The notes beneath the pieces are model-generated. The model was not told the origin of the DNA. It did no database searches and was given only the letters and a program-made list of their open reading frames with translations. DNA of 64,000 bases, taken from contig JAZSFC010000009.1 in NCBI GenBank assembly GCA_045531955.1, positions 13,411 to 77,410 on the forward strand. The letters run 5' to 3'. The DNA comes from SIG299 sp045531955. Lineage in GTDB: Bacteria; Bacillota; Clostridia; Lachnospirales; Lachnospiraceae. The translations under genes were made by a program, and so were the position numbers. Shown in pieces: positions 8,813-17,586 of the stretch. Each line of letters begins with the position of its first letter. Position 1 is the stretch's first letter.

Positions 8813-11113
8813 ATGACAAAGAACTTTTTTATGATCGCAATGCTGGCAGTTTGTTTATGTACGGGTGGTGCCGGAAAGGTTGCAAATGCTGCCGGAACAG
8901 TGGCAGACGGTAAGACGGAGAAAAGTAAGGAGGAAACCGTAAAACAGGAAGAAAGAACAAAGGTGTATTTTTACCACCCAAGAAAACTGGTACTGGATGA
9001 CAGTACTGCAAAGGTTGCTTTTTGGTATTCTTCCGACAGCGAAGTAGTAAAGGTATCTTCCGACGGTATGGTGGAAGCCTGCCGGGAAGGCAATGCAGAA
9101 ATAACCGCGTATGACAAATCGGGTAACCCGTTGCAGACCTATTACCTGTATGCAACTACAGTAGCAGACGCTAACCCGCTTTCCGCATCGCTGGAGAACC
9201 CATTTGAGTACACTAAAATCCGTTTTGAGGATGTACAGGAAAAAATCAACACCATCACGGATTATGCTTACTGGTTGTACGCTAATAATGTATATTATGA
9301 CGGTTATCAGGAGGCGACAAATCCGATGGCTTGTTTTACCGGGGAAGCCTTATGGATGCAGATGGCAAATGCAGACTGGATTTTCAAAAACCATTCCGGT
9401 ATCTGCTGTACGGTGGCAGCCGGCGGTATGTATGCCCTGGTAGGAGACTATGAGGAAAACGGATTGATATTTATGTCCGGTCCGTATGGACATGTCATTA
9501 GTTACTTTAAAGAAAACGGACAATATATTGTTGTCGATTTTACAAGAAATATTTCCGATGGACAAAGGGGCGTAAATGAAATGTTCGGAGGAAATGTTCC
9601 TGAGTATGTCAAAGCAGGAATCGGAACCGGGGCAACAGTAAAGGAAGCCTTTTATAACTATTTGGATCGCGTAGGCAGTTCCTTTTATCTGGATAATTAT
9701 CTGATTTATGCAGTGGACCTTACCGGACTGGATTATTATCCGGCAGAGGCAAATAACTGGTGTCAGGGGAAGGATTTCTTCAAAGGACCAAACCGATTAT
9801 ATGTGGTGAAAGGAACTGAAGTTGATACCTTGTATCTGGCAGAGGGTATTGAATTTGAAGTAGTAGAAATGAACCGTGAAGAAATTCCGGGGATGATGGA
9901 AGTAGTAACAGAGGCTACCGATGTTTCTTCCACGGAAACCTGTACCTTGCTGGGGGTGGTTCCTGTGCTGGAGCCAAAAATCAAGTATCCGCTAACTACA
10001 CAGAAATTTAATGTGGAAAAGCTCGGTGATGTAACTGCATTGACACAGGAGGAATTCTACGATGTAATTCATCTTTCCACCGGAAAGAAGGAATCTTTTA
10101 GTGATAAGGTAACAGGTAAAGAAGCGGTGTATCTTTATCATCCAAAGAAATTAGAAATAGCGACAACCGAATCTATTGCCTTCTGGTACAGTTCCGCTCC
10201 AAATGTACTCCGTGTAGCAAGTGACGGTACGGTAACCGCTTATTCGGAAGGGGTTGCGGATGTATATGCCTGCGGCTATGACGGAACTATTTTAGAAAAG
10301 TATTCTTTATATGCTACTACTTATGCAGATGAAGCTCCGCTGGATGCTACCCTGGGAGACGGCAGCGTGGAAGCATACCGGAACCTGTATTACGAGGATA
10401 TCCCGGAAAAATTGAACACCATTACTGATTTTACTGCCTGGATGTATGCCAACGGTCTGGTATATGACGGAGCAAGGGAACCGATGCCGCCAAGCCGCGG
10501 ATATGCAAATTACGGAAGTACTTCTCCGACGGAATGGATGCAGATGGCTAATTCCAACTGGGTATTTAAAGATTATGCCGGCATTTGTTGTAACGCTGCC
10601 GCCGGTGCATTATATGCGCTGGAAGGCGACTATGAAAAGTACGGATTAATTTTTATGACCGGTCCTTACGGTCATGTCATCAATTACTACATGGAGAACG
10701 GTACCTGGTATGTGGTGGATTACACCGCAGTATACGGCGGCGGGGAAATCAGTTGGCAGTTTGCCAACAATCCGGAGGCCTATATCAAGAGCAAGTGCGG
10801 TATGGGTGCAACCTTAATGGAGGCATTCCAAAATTATATTGATAAAGGCAGCGGTGATTTTTATTATGAAAACTACATCATTTATGCCATGGATTTAACC
10901 GGTTTGAATTACTATCCGGCAGAGTGTAATAACTGGTTTTCCGATACCTATGATGAGATTTTCCGCAGAGATAATACCTTGTTTGTAGTAGAAGGAACTC
11001 CGATTGAAACTATTTATGTACATGAAAAAATTACGTTCCATGTACAGGAGGTTCCGATGGAAACAGCTCCGGCCAAAATGCAGGTCGTAGTACCGGACCG
11101 CATGGCGAAGTAA
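8813..11113 (+). CDS. secreted protein with two Ig-like/transglutaminase-like halves
   Basis: A 766-residue exported protein with an N-terminal signal peptide. It consists of two homologous halves of about 330 residues, near 45-345 and 430-750. Each begins with a bacterial-Ig-like segment (YFYHPRKL...FWYSSD and YLYHPKKL...FWYSSA) and continues into a transglutaminase-like domain. In both, the probable Cys-His-Asp triad is visible: GICCTVAAG or GICCNAAAG, then GPYGHVI, then VVDFT or VVDYT. The fold may act as a peptidase, cross-linking enzyme or binding module at the cell surface. It is monocistronic and the first target of the palindrome promoter. The domain call rests on motif spacing, not a search. 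Confidence 0.65.
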   Translation: MTKNFFMIAMLAVCLCTGGAGKVANAAGTVADGKTEKSKEETVKQEERTKVYFYHPRKLVLDDSTAKVAFWYSSDSEVVKVSSDGMVEACREGNAEITAYDKSGNPLQTYYLYATTVADANPLSASLENPFEYTKIRFEDVQEKINTITDYAYWLYANNVYYDGYQEATNPMACFTGEALWMQMANADWIFKNHSGICCTVAAGGMYALVGDYEENGLIFMSGPYGHVISYFKENGQYIVVDFTRNISDGQRGVNEMFGGNVPEYVKAGIGTGATVKEAFYNYLDRVGSSFYLDNYLIYAVDLTGLDYYPAEANNWCQGKDFFKGPNRLYVVKGTEVDTLYLAEGIEFEVVEMNREEIPGMMEVVTEATDVSSTETCTLLGVVPVLEPKIKYPLTTQKFNVEKLGDVTALTQEEFYDVIHLSTGKKESFSDKVTGKEAVYLYHPKKLEIATTESIAFWYSSAPNVLRVASDGTVTAYSEGVADVYACGYDGTILEKYSLYATTYADEAPLDATLGDGSVEAYRNLYYEDIPEKLNTITDFTAWMYANGLVYDGAREPMPPSRGYANYGSTSPTEWMQMANSNWVFKDYAGICCNAAAGALYALEGDYEKYGLIFMTGPYGHVINYYMENGTWYVVDYTAVYGGGEISWQFANNPEAYIKSKCGMGATLMEAFQNYIDKGSGDFYYENYIIYAMDLTGLNYYPAECNNWFSDTYDEIFRRDNTLFVVEGTPIETIYVHEKITFHVQEVPMETAPAKMQVVVPDRMAK

Positions 11114-11118
11114 TTTCC

Positions 11119-11147
11119 TTGACAATTTGAATTCCAGCGTGTATACT
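11119..11147 (+). promoter_or_regulatory. sigma-A promoter of T-box-trpS
   Basis: Consensus TTGACA, 17 bp, TATACT, just after the stop codon of the preceding gene and ahead of the T-box leader. Confidence 0.9.
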
Positions 11148-11154
11148 GTTTTCA

Positions 11155-11450
11155 ACAAAAAAATCAAACCGATGCGTAAGAAGAGTAGCTTTATCTGCAA
11201 TCTTCAGAGACCTGCCGGTAGGTGCAAGGCAGGGAGGAGGATATGGTGAATGGACTTACAAGGGCCGGAGGAAAGCAGTAGCAAGTAATGCCGGACGGAA
11301 CCCTGACCGTTATTCAGGAAGCCTGATAGGATGACAACCGTCATTAGTCAGGGAACAGAGGTGGGCATCAAAGAATGTCAAACCGGGTGGTACCGCAGAA
11401 GTAACTATGAGCTTCTGTCCCAGTGCAGATTGGGGCAGAAGCTTTTTTTA
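11155..11450 (+). promoter_or_regulatory. tryptophan T-box leader with terminator
   Basis: A long structured leader with the T-box core GGGTGGTACCGC (11385-11396) that reads the uncharged tRNA acceptor end. It ends in a terminator stem AGCTTCTGTCCC / GGGGCAGAAGCT (11410-11443) with a T run. A TGG triplet at 11251-11253 in GTGAATGGAC is the likely Trp specifier codon. Uncharged tRNA-Trp is expected to allow read-through into trpS. Confidence 0.92.
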
Positions 11451-11514
11451 TTAATCCTTTTGTCCCGGAAAGATTATTAGATGGGGAATAGCCCCAAAAT
11501 AAGGAGGATTAACC

Positions 11515-12519
11515 ATGGAAGATTCCAAAAAGACTTTATTCAGTGGCATGCAGGCCACCGGCAACTTAACCTTAGGTAACTATTTAGGAGCATTAAAGAA
11601 CTGGGTCGCACTCAGTGATGAGTACAACTGCTTTTACTGTGTTGTTGACGAGCACTCCATTACCGTAAGACAGGACCCGGCAGAACTCAGAAGCCGTGCA
11701 AGAAAGCTGTTAACCCTTTATCTGGCAGCAGGTCTTGACCCGGAAAAAAACTGCATTTATTACCAGAGCCATGTATCTGCCCACGCAGAGCTGGCATGGA
11801 TTTTAAACTGCTTTACTTACATGGGCGAGTTGCAGAGAATGACCCAGTTTAAGGATAAGTCCGCAAAGCATGCCGATAATATCAATGCCGGTTTATTCAC
11901 CTATCCGGTACTGATGGCAGCAGATATTTTACTGTTCCAGTCTGACGTGGTTCCGGTTGGTATCGACCAAATGCAGCACTTGGAGCTGACCAGAGATATT
12001 GCCCAGCGCTTTAACGGTATTTACGGTGATGTATTTAAGATTCCGGAAGCTTACATCGGAAAGTCCGGTGCCAAGATTATGAGCTTACAGGAGCCAACCA
12101 AGAAGATGTCCAAGTCCGATGAAAATCCAAACGCAAGTATTTACTTACTGGATGATCCGGATACTATCATGAGAAAGTTTAAGCGCGCGGTTACTGACTC
12201 TGAAGGAACTATTTTATACCGTGATGAGCAGCCGGGTGTAAAGAACTTAATTGATATTTACAGTGCATGTACCGGCAAGGCTCCTGCTGATATTGAAAAG
12301 GAATTTGACGGCAAGGGTTACGGCGATTTCAAGATGGCAGTAGGTGAAACCGTAGTATCCGTACTTAAGCCTCTTCAGGACCGCATGGCAGATATCGCCA
12401 AGGATAAGGCATACGTAGATAACGTAATTAAGACCAATGCAGAAAAGGCAAACTACTTCGCAAACAAGACCTTACGCAAGGTACAGAAGAAGGTTGGTTT
12501 CCCGGAGAGAATAAGATAA
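11515..12519 (+). CDS. trpS: tryptophanyl-tRNA synthetase
   Basis: A 334-residue class I synthetase, normal length for bacterial TrpRS, which charges tRNA-Trp using ATP. The HIGH-equivalent appears as GNLTLGNYLGAL near residue 17 and KMSKS as KKMSKSDE near residue 200. GIDQMQHLELTRDIA, the tryptophan/ATP site segment, lies between them. AAGGAGG precedes the ATG. It is controlled by the Trp T-box leader and overlaps the following HAD phosphatase by one base. Confidence 0.97.
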   Translation: MEDSKKTLFSGMQATGNLTLGNYLGALKNWVALSDEYNCFYCVVDEHSITVRQDPAELRSRARKLLTLYLAAGLDPEKNCIYYQSHVSAHAELAWILNCFTYMGELQRMTQFKDKSAKHADNINAGLFTYPVLMAADILLFQSDVVPVGIDQMQHLELTRDIAQRFNGIYGDVFKIPEAYIGKSGAKIMSLQEPTKKMSKSDENPNASIYLLDDPDTIMRKFKRAVTDSEGTILYRDEQPGVKNLIDIYSACTGKAPADIEKEFDGKGYGDFKMAVGETVVSVLKPLQDRMADIAKDKAYVDNVIKTNAEKANYFANKTLRKVQKKVGFPERIR

Positions 12520-13331
12520 TGGATTATAAATTAATTGTATTAGACATTGACGGAACATTAACCAATTCAAAAAAAGAAATTACGCCCCGCACCAAAGAGG
12601 CGTTAATCAAAATTCAGGAGCAGGGCGTGTACGTGGCAATTGCCAGCGGCCGCCCGACTCCGGGTACCAAAAAAGTAGCACAGGAGCTGGAGCTTGCCCG
12701 CTTTGGCAACTATGTGCTGTCCTTTAACGGCGGTCGTGTAGTAAACTGCAAAACCGGAGAAGTGGTACTGGACAAGACAATTCCGGCAGAAATGGCCGGC
12801 ATTCTTTGCGAAGAAGCCAGACAGCACGGCGTTGGTATCATGACCTATGACAGCGAGTGTGCCCTGGCGGGTACGGATGTAATTGATGAATACATGGAGC
12901 TGGAAGCCCGCATCAACAGCATTGAATTAAAGCAGGTGGGCCATTTTAAGGATTATGTGGACTTCCCGGTAAATAAATGCCTGATGACCGGCGAACCGGA
13001 ACGCGTGGCAGAACTGGAAAAAGAATTAAAGGAAAAGTATGCCGGAAGTCTGAATATCTTCCGTTCCGAGCCGTTCTTCCTGGAACTGATGCCAAAGGGC
13101 ATAGACAAGGCCTCCGTACTGAAAAATTTCCTGCCGTTCCTTGGCATCACCAGAGACCAGGTGATTTGCTGCGGTGACGGTTATAACGACAAAACAATGA
13201 TTGAGTTTGCCGGTCTTGGCGTGGCTATGGCCAATGCCAGGGATGAAGTGAAAGAAGTGGCAGATTATATCACAAAGTCGAATGATGAAGACGGTATTGC
13301 CGAGGTTGTGGAGAGGTTTATTTTGAAGTAA
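12519..13331 (+). CDS. Cof-type HAD-superfamily phosphatase
   Basis: A 270-residue type IIB (Cof/YidA-like) HAD hydrolase, a cytosolic phosphatase usually acting on sugar phosphates or cofactors. Motif I is LDIDGTLTNS with nucleophile and acid Asp residues near the N-terminus, motif II is AIASGRP, and motif IV is CCGDGYNDKTMI with the metal-binding Asp. The cap domain occupies about residues 85-185. Its start overlaps the trpS stop, so it is co-translated with trpS and subject to the same T-box, although a functional link to tryptophan is not obvious. The exact substrate cannot be read from sequence. Confidence 0.85.
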   Translation: MDYKLIVLDIDGTLTNSKKEITPRTKEALIKIQEQGVYVAIASGRPTPGTKKVAQELELARFGNYVLSFNGGRVVNCKTGEVVLDKTIPAEMAGILCEEARQHGVGIMTYDSECALAGTDVIDEYMELEARINSIELKQVGHFKDYVDFPVNKCLMTGEPERVAELEKELKEKYAGSLNIFRSEPFFLELMPKGIDKASVLKNFLPFLGITRDQVICCGDGYNDKTMIEFAGLGVAMANARDEVKEVADYITKSNDEDGIAEVVERFILK

Positions 13332-13368
13332 GTGTTTATAGTGTCTTTCCAAAGGGGAAATGAAAAGC

Positions 13369-15087
13369 ATGAATTATCGCACTATATTCACAATTAAAGA
13401 ATCAGAAAAAGCAACTGTAGAGTTGGCAGATGTAGAGGGCTTGAAAGGTCCTGCCGTGGTAAAACGGCTAAAGGGTGCAAATGCCGATATTTACAGGTTG
13501 CTTTGTTGCACCCAAAATTTCCATATTCCCCGGGTGTTTTTTTGTGAGGAGCAAAGCTGTGAACTTCTTGTAGCAGAAGAATATGTGGATGGAGAAAATC
13601 TGGGTGAACTTCTGCAGAAAAGGCTGATTTCTGATGAGCAAAAGATTAATTATGCCCTGCAGCTTTGTGAAGCTGTGGGCTTTTTGCATACCCTGAAGCC
13701 GACCGTTATTCATAGAGATATCAAACTCTCCAACATTTTAATCAATGGAAAAAATGAATTGAAGCTGATAGATTTTGATGCGTCCAGACAGTATAAGAAT
13801 TTCTCAAATGAAGAAGATACTAGATTGCTCGGAACAAAAGGATATGCTGCTCCGGAGCAGTTTGGGTATTCCCAGACGGATGTGCGCAGCGATATTTATT
13901 CCATGGGTGTGGTTTTTCACAAAATGTGCCCGTTGGAAAATAAAGTGTTGGCAAAACAATGGGATAAAATTGCTGAAAAATGTACCAGCTTTGACCCGAA
14001 AAACCGTTATCAGAATGTGGCGGAATTAAAGCGGGAATTGGAAAAGCTGGCAGCGTGGAAGAAGGCAAGAAGAATAAAAAACACAGCTTGGATTGGCAGT
14101 ATAACAGTGGTTTTGGTAGTGGCAGCGTTGGTGGCAGTATTGTGGCCGAAGGAAACAGAGGCCGGGGATATGGGCGGAATAACTGTGACAACTGCACCGA
14201 CAACTGCACCGACAACTGTGCCGACAGATGCACCGACGTTGATACCGACAAGTATACCTACCCCGGAACCAACGGCAACAAGTACACCGACGCCGGAACC
14301 AACGGCAACAAGTACACCGACGCCGAAACCAACGGCAACAAGTACACCGACGCCGAAACCAGCGGCAACAAGTACACCGACGCCGGAACCAACGGCAACA
14401 AATACACCAATGCCAACGGCAACAAGTGTACCGACGCCGACAATAAAGCCGGAGCTTTCGACGGTTCCGACATCAATAAACCAACACTATTATAAGGGTA
14501 TGACGGAAGAAACGGAACTAATATTAAAGCATGGTTCGGATACTGCGCCGTTACCGGTAACATGGAGTGGGGAATGCTATGATTATGTCACAGGTAAGAA
14601 TTATTCTATTCCGATGGATGAGATAGAAATCGGTCCGGGATATATCCGGCTTTTGGATAGCGGACTGATGCAACTGGAACCGTCCATCTATGAGCTTACG
14701 ATAACGATGCATTATGCCAGCAGATGGCCTCAAAGTACCAGCCGGGTGTTAAAAATATATCCGGAAGATGAGTATCCGAAGAAGTCGAATGCAGTGATGG
14801 CGACTGGGACAAATTATTTTTATTTGAATGATCCCACTGATTTGGTAAAGAATGTTCTGAGTACAGTGACCAGCAAATTCGTAGGGGTATCTGCAGAAAT
14901 TCCGGGAATGGCTGCAGTGGAAGTGGATTCTGACTGGTATGAAATTCTTTGCGATGGTAAGGTGATGATTATTCAAAAAGAATTCTTGCAACAGTATTAT
15001 GAAAACGACCAGAAAATTAATCTGATTTACCACTTTGATGATGGGAAGAATCAGACGATGGTGATTAATTACAAGGAGACAAGATAA
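13369..15087 (+). CDS. transmembrane Ser/Thr protein kinase (first kinase-HTH pair)
   Basis: A 572-residue Hanks-type kinase. The catalytic part (1-230) shows VVKRLKG with the ATP lysine near 32, catalytic loop HRDIKLSN at 115-122, a DFD variant of DFG at 135-137, APEQ near 161 and the YSQTDVRSDIYSMG segment. The N-lobe lacks a clear Gly-rich loop. A single TM helix follows (about 240-259), then a Thr/Pro-rich linker made of 10-residue repeats and an extracellular beta-rich domain of about 200 residues, presumably the sensor. The ATG at 13369 fits AAAGGGG spacing better than the one at 13360. It overlaps the HTH gene by one base. The partner is inferred to be its phosphorylation target. Confidence 0.85.
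   Translation: MNYRTIFTIKESEKATVELADVEGLKGPAVVKRLKGANADIYRLLCCTQNFHIPRVFFCEEQSCELLVAEEYVDGENLGELLQKRLISDEQKINYALQLCEAVGFLHTLKPTVIHRDIKLSNILINGKNELKLIDFDASRQYKNFSNEEDTRLLGTKGYAAPEQFGYSQTDVRSDIYSMGVVFHKMCPLENKVLAKQWDKIAEKCTSFDPKNRYQNVAELKRELEKLAAWKKARRIKNTAWIGSITVVLVVAALVAVLWPKETEAGDMGGITVTTAPTTAPTTVPTDAPTLIPTSIPTPEPTATSTPTPEPTATSTPTPKPTATSTPTPKPAATSTPTPEPTATNTPMPTATSVPTPTIKPELSTVPTSINQHYYKGMTEETELILKHGSDTAPLPVTWSGECYDYVTGKNYSIPMDEIEIGPGYIRLLDSGLMQLEPSIYELTITMHYASRWPQSTSRVLKIYPEDEYPKKSNAVMATGTNYFYLNDPTDLVKNVLSTVTSKFVGVSAEIPGMAAVEVDSDWYEILCDGKVMIIQKEFLQQYYENDQKINLIYHFDDGKNQTMVINYKETR
14251..14430 (+). repeat. 30-bp tandem repeat encoding Thr/Pro linker
   Basis: About five copies of a 30-bp unit, beginning AGTACACCGACGCCGGAACC, run in frame through the first kinase and encode a 10-residue STPTPEPTAT-type repeat. 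Units differ by single substitutions. Length variation by slippage is expected. It is coding, not a CRISPR array. Confidence 0.85.
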
Positions 15088-15524
15088 TGGGGAACAAGGC
15101 GGGAGAAAAAGATACGGCGTTTCTGCAGTCGGAGTTGAAAAAGACAGAGAACCTGGAACAATTTCTTCAGGAAAATTCCGAGGTTTTGAAACCAAAAACT
15201 GTACAGGAATACTTAAATGAAATGTTGATAAAGTATAATTTGGAGAAAAGTGAAATCATTCGGAAATCAGGGTTATCGGGAACGTATGCCTACCAGATTT
15301 TTGACGGCAAGAAAAGTGCCGGACGGGACAAACTCATTCAGCTGGCATTTGGTTTTCCACTTAATCTGGAGGAGACCCAGAAACTGCTCCGCTTTGGTGG
15401 TCACAATGAGCTGTATGTGAAAAAGAAGAGAGAAGCTTTCGTGATGTATGCGTTGGGAAAAGAATATGATATTAATCAGGTAAACGATTTATTATATCAA
15501 AATGAGGAGAAGACCTTTGAGTAG
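15087..15524 (+). CDS. lambda-repressor-like HTH protein (paired with first kinase)
   Basis: A 145-residue cytosolic protein with an acidic helical N-terminus and a central XRE/lambda-type HTH (about 45-80: EIIRKSGLS, then GTYAYQIFDGKK, then RDKLIQLAFGF). The C-terminal part has LNLEETQKLLRFGG and a YALGKEY segment. Two paralogues nearby share this plan. Its start overlaps the kinase stop by one base, so the two are made together. I infer that it is the kinase's output regulator. The N-terminal region is rich in Ser/Thr and Glu but no specific phosphosite can be assigned. Confidence 0.75.
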   Translation: MGNKAGEKDTAFLQSELKKTENLEQFLQENSEVLKPKTVQEYLNEMLIKYNLEKSEIIRKSGLSGTYAYQIFDGKKSAGRDKLIQLAFGFPLNLEETQKLLRFGGHNELYVKKKREAFVMYALGKEYDINQVNDLLYQNEEKTFE

Positions 15525-15538
15525 GTCTTCTTTTTTTT
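15509..15538 (+). terminator. terminator of first kinase-HTH operon
   Basis: Stem GAAGACCT / AGGTCTTC, 6-nt loop, eight T residues; the HTH stop codon lies in the loop. Confidence 0.9.
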
Positions 15539-15564
15539 AGTGTTTTTTTAACAAAATGGAAAAA

Positions 15565-15608
15565 TTATGCTGGCGGCACAAGAATTTCTGAAATAATTGC
15601 TTTAATAT
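15565..15608 (+). promoter_or_regulatory. Palindrome-(-10) promoter, site 2 (degenerate)
   Basis: TTATGCTGGCGGCACAA, centre 15573, keeps the left half and has two changes in the right half. TAATAT starts at 15603, exactly 30 bp after the centre. It would drive the kinase-less HTH gene and the two genes after it. Confidence 0.6.
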
Positions 15609-15666
15609 AAATATGTGGCATATCTGAGCAGATGGCCATGGGAGAAAAGAACGAGGTGTGCACTGC

Positions 15667-16125
15667 ATGAAAAAAGCAACGGAAGAATTGTTGAATGAAC
15701 TGAAAGAGGCAAAGGCAATCAGCGAGTTTACCAGTATAAACGAGGGAGAATTTGAGAATATTTCTTTAACAGAAATTCTTGCACAAATGTTGGAAAAATA
15801 TAAAAAGGCAAGAATAGATGTCATCAAAGCGGCAAGATTTGATTATACCTACGGATATCAGATTTTTGACGGAAAAAAGCGGCCCAAGAGGGAAAAACTG
15901 CTGCAGATGGCCTTTGGCTTTCCACTAAGCCTGGAGGATACCAACCGCTTACTACGTGCCGGTGGTGTAAATGGGCTGTATGTCCGCTGCAAGCGGGATG
16001 TAATCTGCATGTACTGTCTTCATAAGGGGATGAGCCTGGAGGAATGTAATTCCTATTTATATCAGCTGGGAGAAGAGACTCTCATTGAGGAGGATAATGA
16101 TGGGAGTGAAGGAATGAGAAAATAA
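15667..16125 (+). CDS. lambda-repressor-like HTH protein without adjacent kinase
   Basis: A 152-residue paralogue of the two kinase-paired HTH proteins, sharing YTYGYQIFDGKK, REKLLQMAFGFPLSLEDTNRLL and the C-terminal LYQLGEETL segment. The ATG at 15667 is preferred over a GTG at 15658 because CGAGGTG lies at correct distance before it. Unlike its paralogues it has no kinase of its own and sits behind a copy of the regulon palindrome. It is therefore either a regulated output or an autoregulator. It is followed closely by two membrane-associated proteins in the same orientation. Confidence 0.72.
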   Translation: MKKATEELLNELKEAKAISEFTSINEGEFENISLTEILAQMLEKYKKARIDVIKAARFDYTYGYQIFDGKKRPKREKLLQMAFGFPLSLEDTNRLLRAGGVNGLYVRCKRDVICMYCLHKGMSLEECNSYLYQLGEETLIEEDNDGSEGMRK

Positions 16126-16184
16126 TTAAGAAATTAATTAAGAAATTAATTATAAATATACTTATTTAGAGAAGGAGAAAGAAA

Positions 16185-16370
16185 ATGATTTTACTATTAA
16201 TTATCTATTGGATTGCCGGTTATTGGGCATATGGAGTTGTATTTTATGAAGGAAAGATTGTTATGGCAAGACAAGGGCAGATTTTTGCAACAAAATTAGT
16301 GCAGGGACTTGTTTTTGGTTGGTTATGGATTCCGGTGGCACTCGTAAAGAAAATTTTTGGAATAAGATAA
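16185..16370 (+). CDS. small membrane protein, unknown
   Basis: A 61-residue protein with an N-terminal hydrophobic helix (MILLLIIYWIAGYWAYGVVF) and a second hydrophobic segment (LVFGWLWIPVALVKKIF). AGAAGGAGAAAG precedes the ATG. The upstream gap holds a direct repeat of ATTAAGAAATTA and an AT-rich stretch with TATACT that might act as an internal promoter. No family recognised; it probably belongs to the operon with its neighbours. Confidence 0.6.
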   Translation: MILLLIIYWIAGYWAYGVVFYEGKIVMARQGQIFATKLVQGLVFGWLWIPVALVKKIFGIR

Positions 16371-16395
16371 AGAAAAAATAAGGAGATTTTTAGAA

Positions 16396-17244
16396 ATGTG
16401 TAAAAGGTGTGAGTTGTGCCATTCAACTGATGCATATGAAACGAGGTTCGGTATTCAGCTTTGTATGGATTGTATGGATGGTTTTTGGAAAATAATGAAA
16501 AATGATACGATTGCAATACAAAAGTATGCAAAGGAAGAAATGTTTCCAAATGCAACGATGAATGCAAAACAGCAGATTGTTGGTTTAGCAAAGAGAAAGC
16601 TGGATGAAGGTCTTGAAAAGCTGGAACCCAGACATGTTGAAAAAATCGAACCATTACATATGGAGAAAGTTGAGACAAGAAATAAGATGACTACGGAAGA
16701 CACTAAAGAAAATACTAAAGAAAATATAAAACCACAGCAAGGAATTACTTTAACTTCCCCGGAGAGCTTGGACGATTTGTCTGCAAAGTGCAATATTATT
16801 TATGTGATTGGCATAATTGTGATGGCGCTTTTCTTTGGGAATATTATTCTCGGCATAATTTTTGGGCTGGTTGCAGGGTGGATTATAAAAGGACCGATGA
16901 TATTAAAATCCGCAACCTATAAATTTAGGACAATGGAATTTTCAATGCCTGCAAATATTACTCTTGAGGAAATATACAGGGAAATTTCCCCAAAGTTAAA
17001 TTCACAGGAGCTGGATGTTACTTTACAAGAAAATAATCTGGAGTTTCATCATGGTTCTATTCACTATCAGTTTTTGACGGACGGAACGGAAGGTACATTC
17101 CGGCTGAGATGGTATTATTCGGTGGCAAAAGCTATGCTTGGCTCAAGAGATATCCATGACTATAAGGTAGTAAGACAGGATACAGGTCTCATTGCGTATG
17201 CGATTCAGAATGTGTCGGTGGAAAACGGAGATACGGTAAAATAA
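16396..17244 (+). CDS. zinc-finger membrane protein, unknown
   Basis: A 282-residue protein. The N-terminus carries a Cys cluster (CKRCELC, then CMDCMDG) resembling a treble-clef or ribbon metal site. A charged, helical, probably cytosolic stretch rich in Lys/Glu follows, then two adjacent TM helices (about 135-170) and a soluble C-terminal domain of about 110 residues. The C-terminal part (RTMEFSMPANITLEEIY onwards) is not one I recognise. The spacing from the small membrane protein (25 nt, AAGGAG site) supports an operon. A role in sensing or reporting membrane state is speculation. Confidence 0.6.
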   Translation: MCKRCELCHSTDAYETRFGIQLCMDCMDGFWKIMKNDTIAIQKYAKEEMFPNATMNAKQQIVGLAKRKLDEGLEKLEPRHVEKIEPLHMEKVETRNKMTTEDTKENTKENIKPQQGITLTSPESLDDLSAKCNIIYVIGIIVMALFFGNIILGIIFGLVAGWIIKGPMILKSATYKFRTMEFSMPANITLEEIYREISPKLNSQELDVTLQENNLEFHHGSIHYQFLTDGTEGTFRLRWYYSVAKAMLGSRDIHDYKVVRQDTGLIAYAIQNVSVENGDTVK

Positions 17245-17250
17245 AAAAGC

Positions 17251-17286
17251 ACCGGTACCATATTATTGTTTGAAGGTATCGGTTTT
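17251..17286 (+). terminator. terminator
   Basis: ACCGGTACC (17251-17259) pairs with GGTATCGGT (17275-17283) with one wobble pair, followed by a short T run. Closes the zinc-finger gene operon. Confidence 0.6.
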
Positions 17287-17323
17287 GATGCTACGAAATC
17301 AGTGATGGTTAACTAAATTATTT

Positions 17324-17400
17324 ATCATAATAAGAAAACTCGTCAAGGATGCGGATTCGTCCTGCTTTTCAGCAAGTCCTTGACGAGTTTTTATTATGAT
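17324..17400. repeat. long imperfect inverted repeat (hairpin), function unknown
   Basis: Arms of 26 and 24 nt (17324-17349 and 17377-17400) pair over almost their full length with only a 2-nt bulge; the core is AACTCGTCAAGGA / TCCTTGACGAGTT. A 27-nt loop lies between. The right arm contains TTTTTATTAT, so it can work as a terminator in either direction, but the stem is far longer than the others here. It lies in a 342-bp gene-free stretch with a terminator on the left and the palindrome promoter on the right. It could be a small RNA, a MITE remnant or a transcription insulator. Confidence 0.6.
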
Positions 17401-17469
17401 ATCCTGAACTTTGATTCCTCCCCAACTTTCCGTATGTCTGATTATGATGTGGAGTATCTTTTTGTGAAA

Positions 17470-17513
17470 TTATGCTGACAGCATAAGAAAAATAAATTAG
17501 AAAGTTTTATAAT
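17470..17513 (+). promoter_or_regulatory. Palindrome-(-10) promoter, site 3
   Basis: Perfect TTATGCTGACAGCATAA, centre 17478, and a consensus TATAAT beginning 30 bp later (17508). No -35. The leader downstream contains AAGCCCTCGGGCTT, a small stem-loop, before an AGGAGG ribosome binding site. It drives the lipoprotein operon. Confidence 0.85.
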
Positions 17514-17586
17514 AGGATTGCAGCAAGCCCTCGGGCTTTATCGAACGGGTAAAAGCTGGTAGATAGTAAAGACATAGGAGGAAAAC

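Noticed and set aside
14251..14430. Regular 30-bp repeat units suggestive of a CRISPR array
   Set aside because: No unique spacers; the repeats are contiguous, in frame with the kinase and encode a Thr/Pro linker.
14055..14495. Overlapping + strand frame through the kinase repeat region
   Set aside because: An alternative-frame reading of the 30-bp repeat (TNGNKYTDAG units); no ribosome binding site, and the kinase frame has clear catalytic motifs.
17514..17586. Cyclic-di-GMP riboswitch in the lipoprotein leader
   Set aside because: Only a small AAGCCCTCGGGCTT stem and a GGTAG stretch; the GEMM core and its order are not present.
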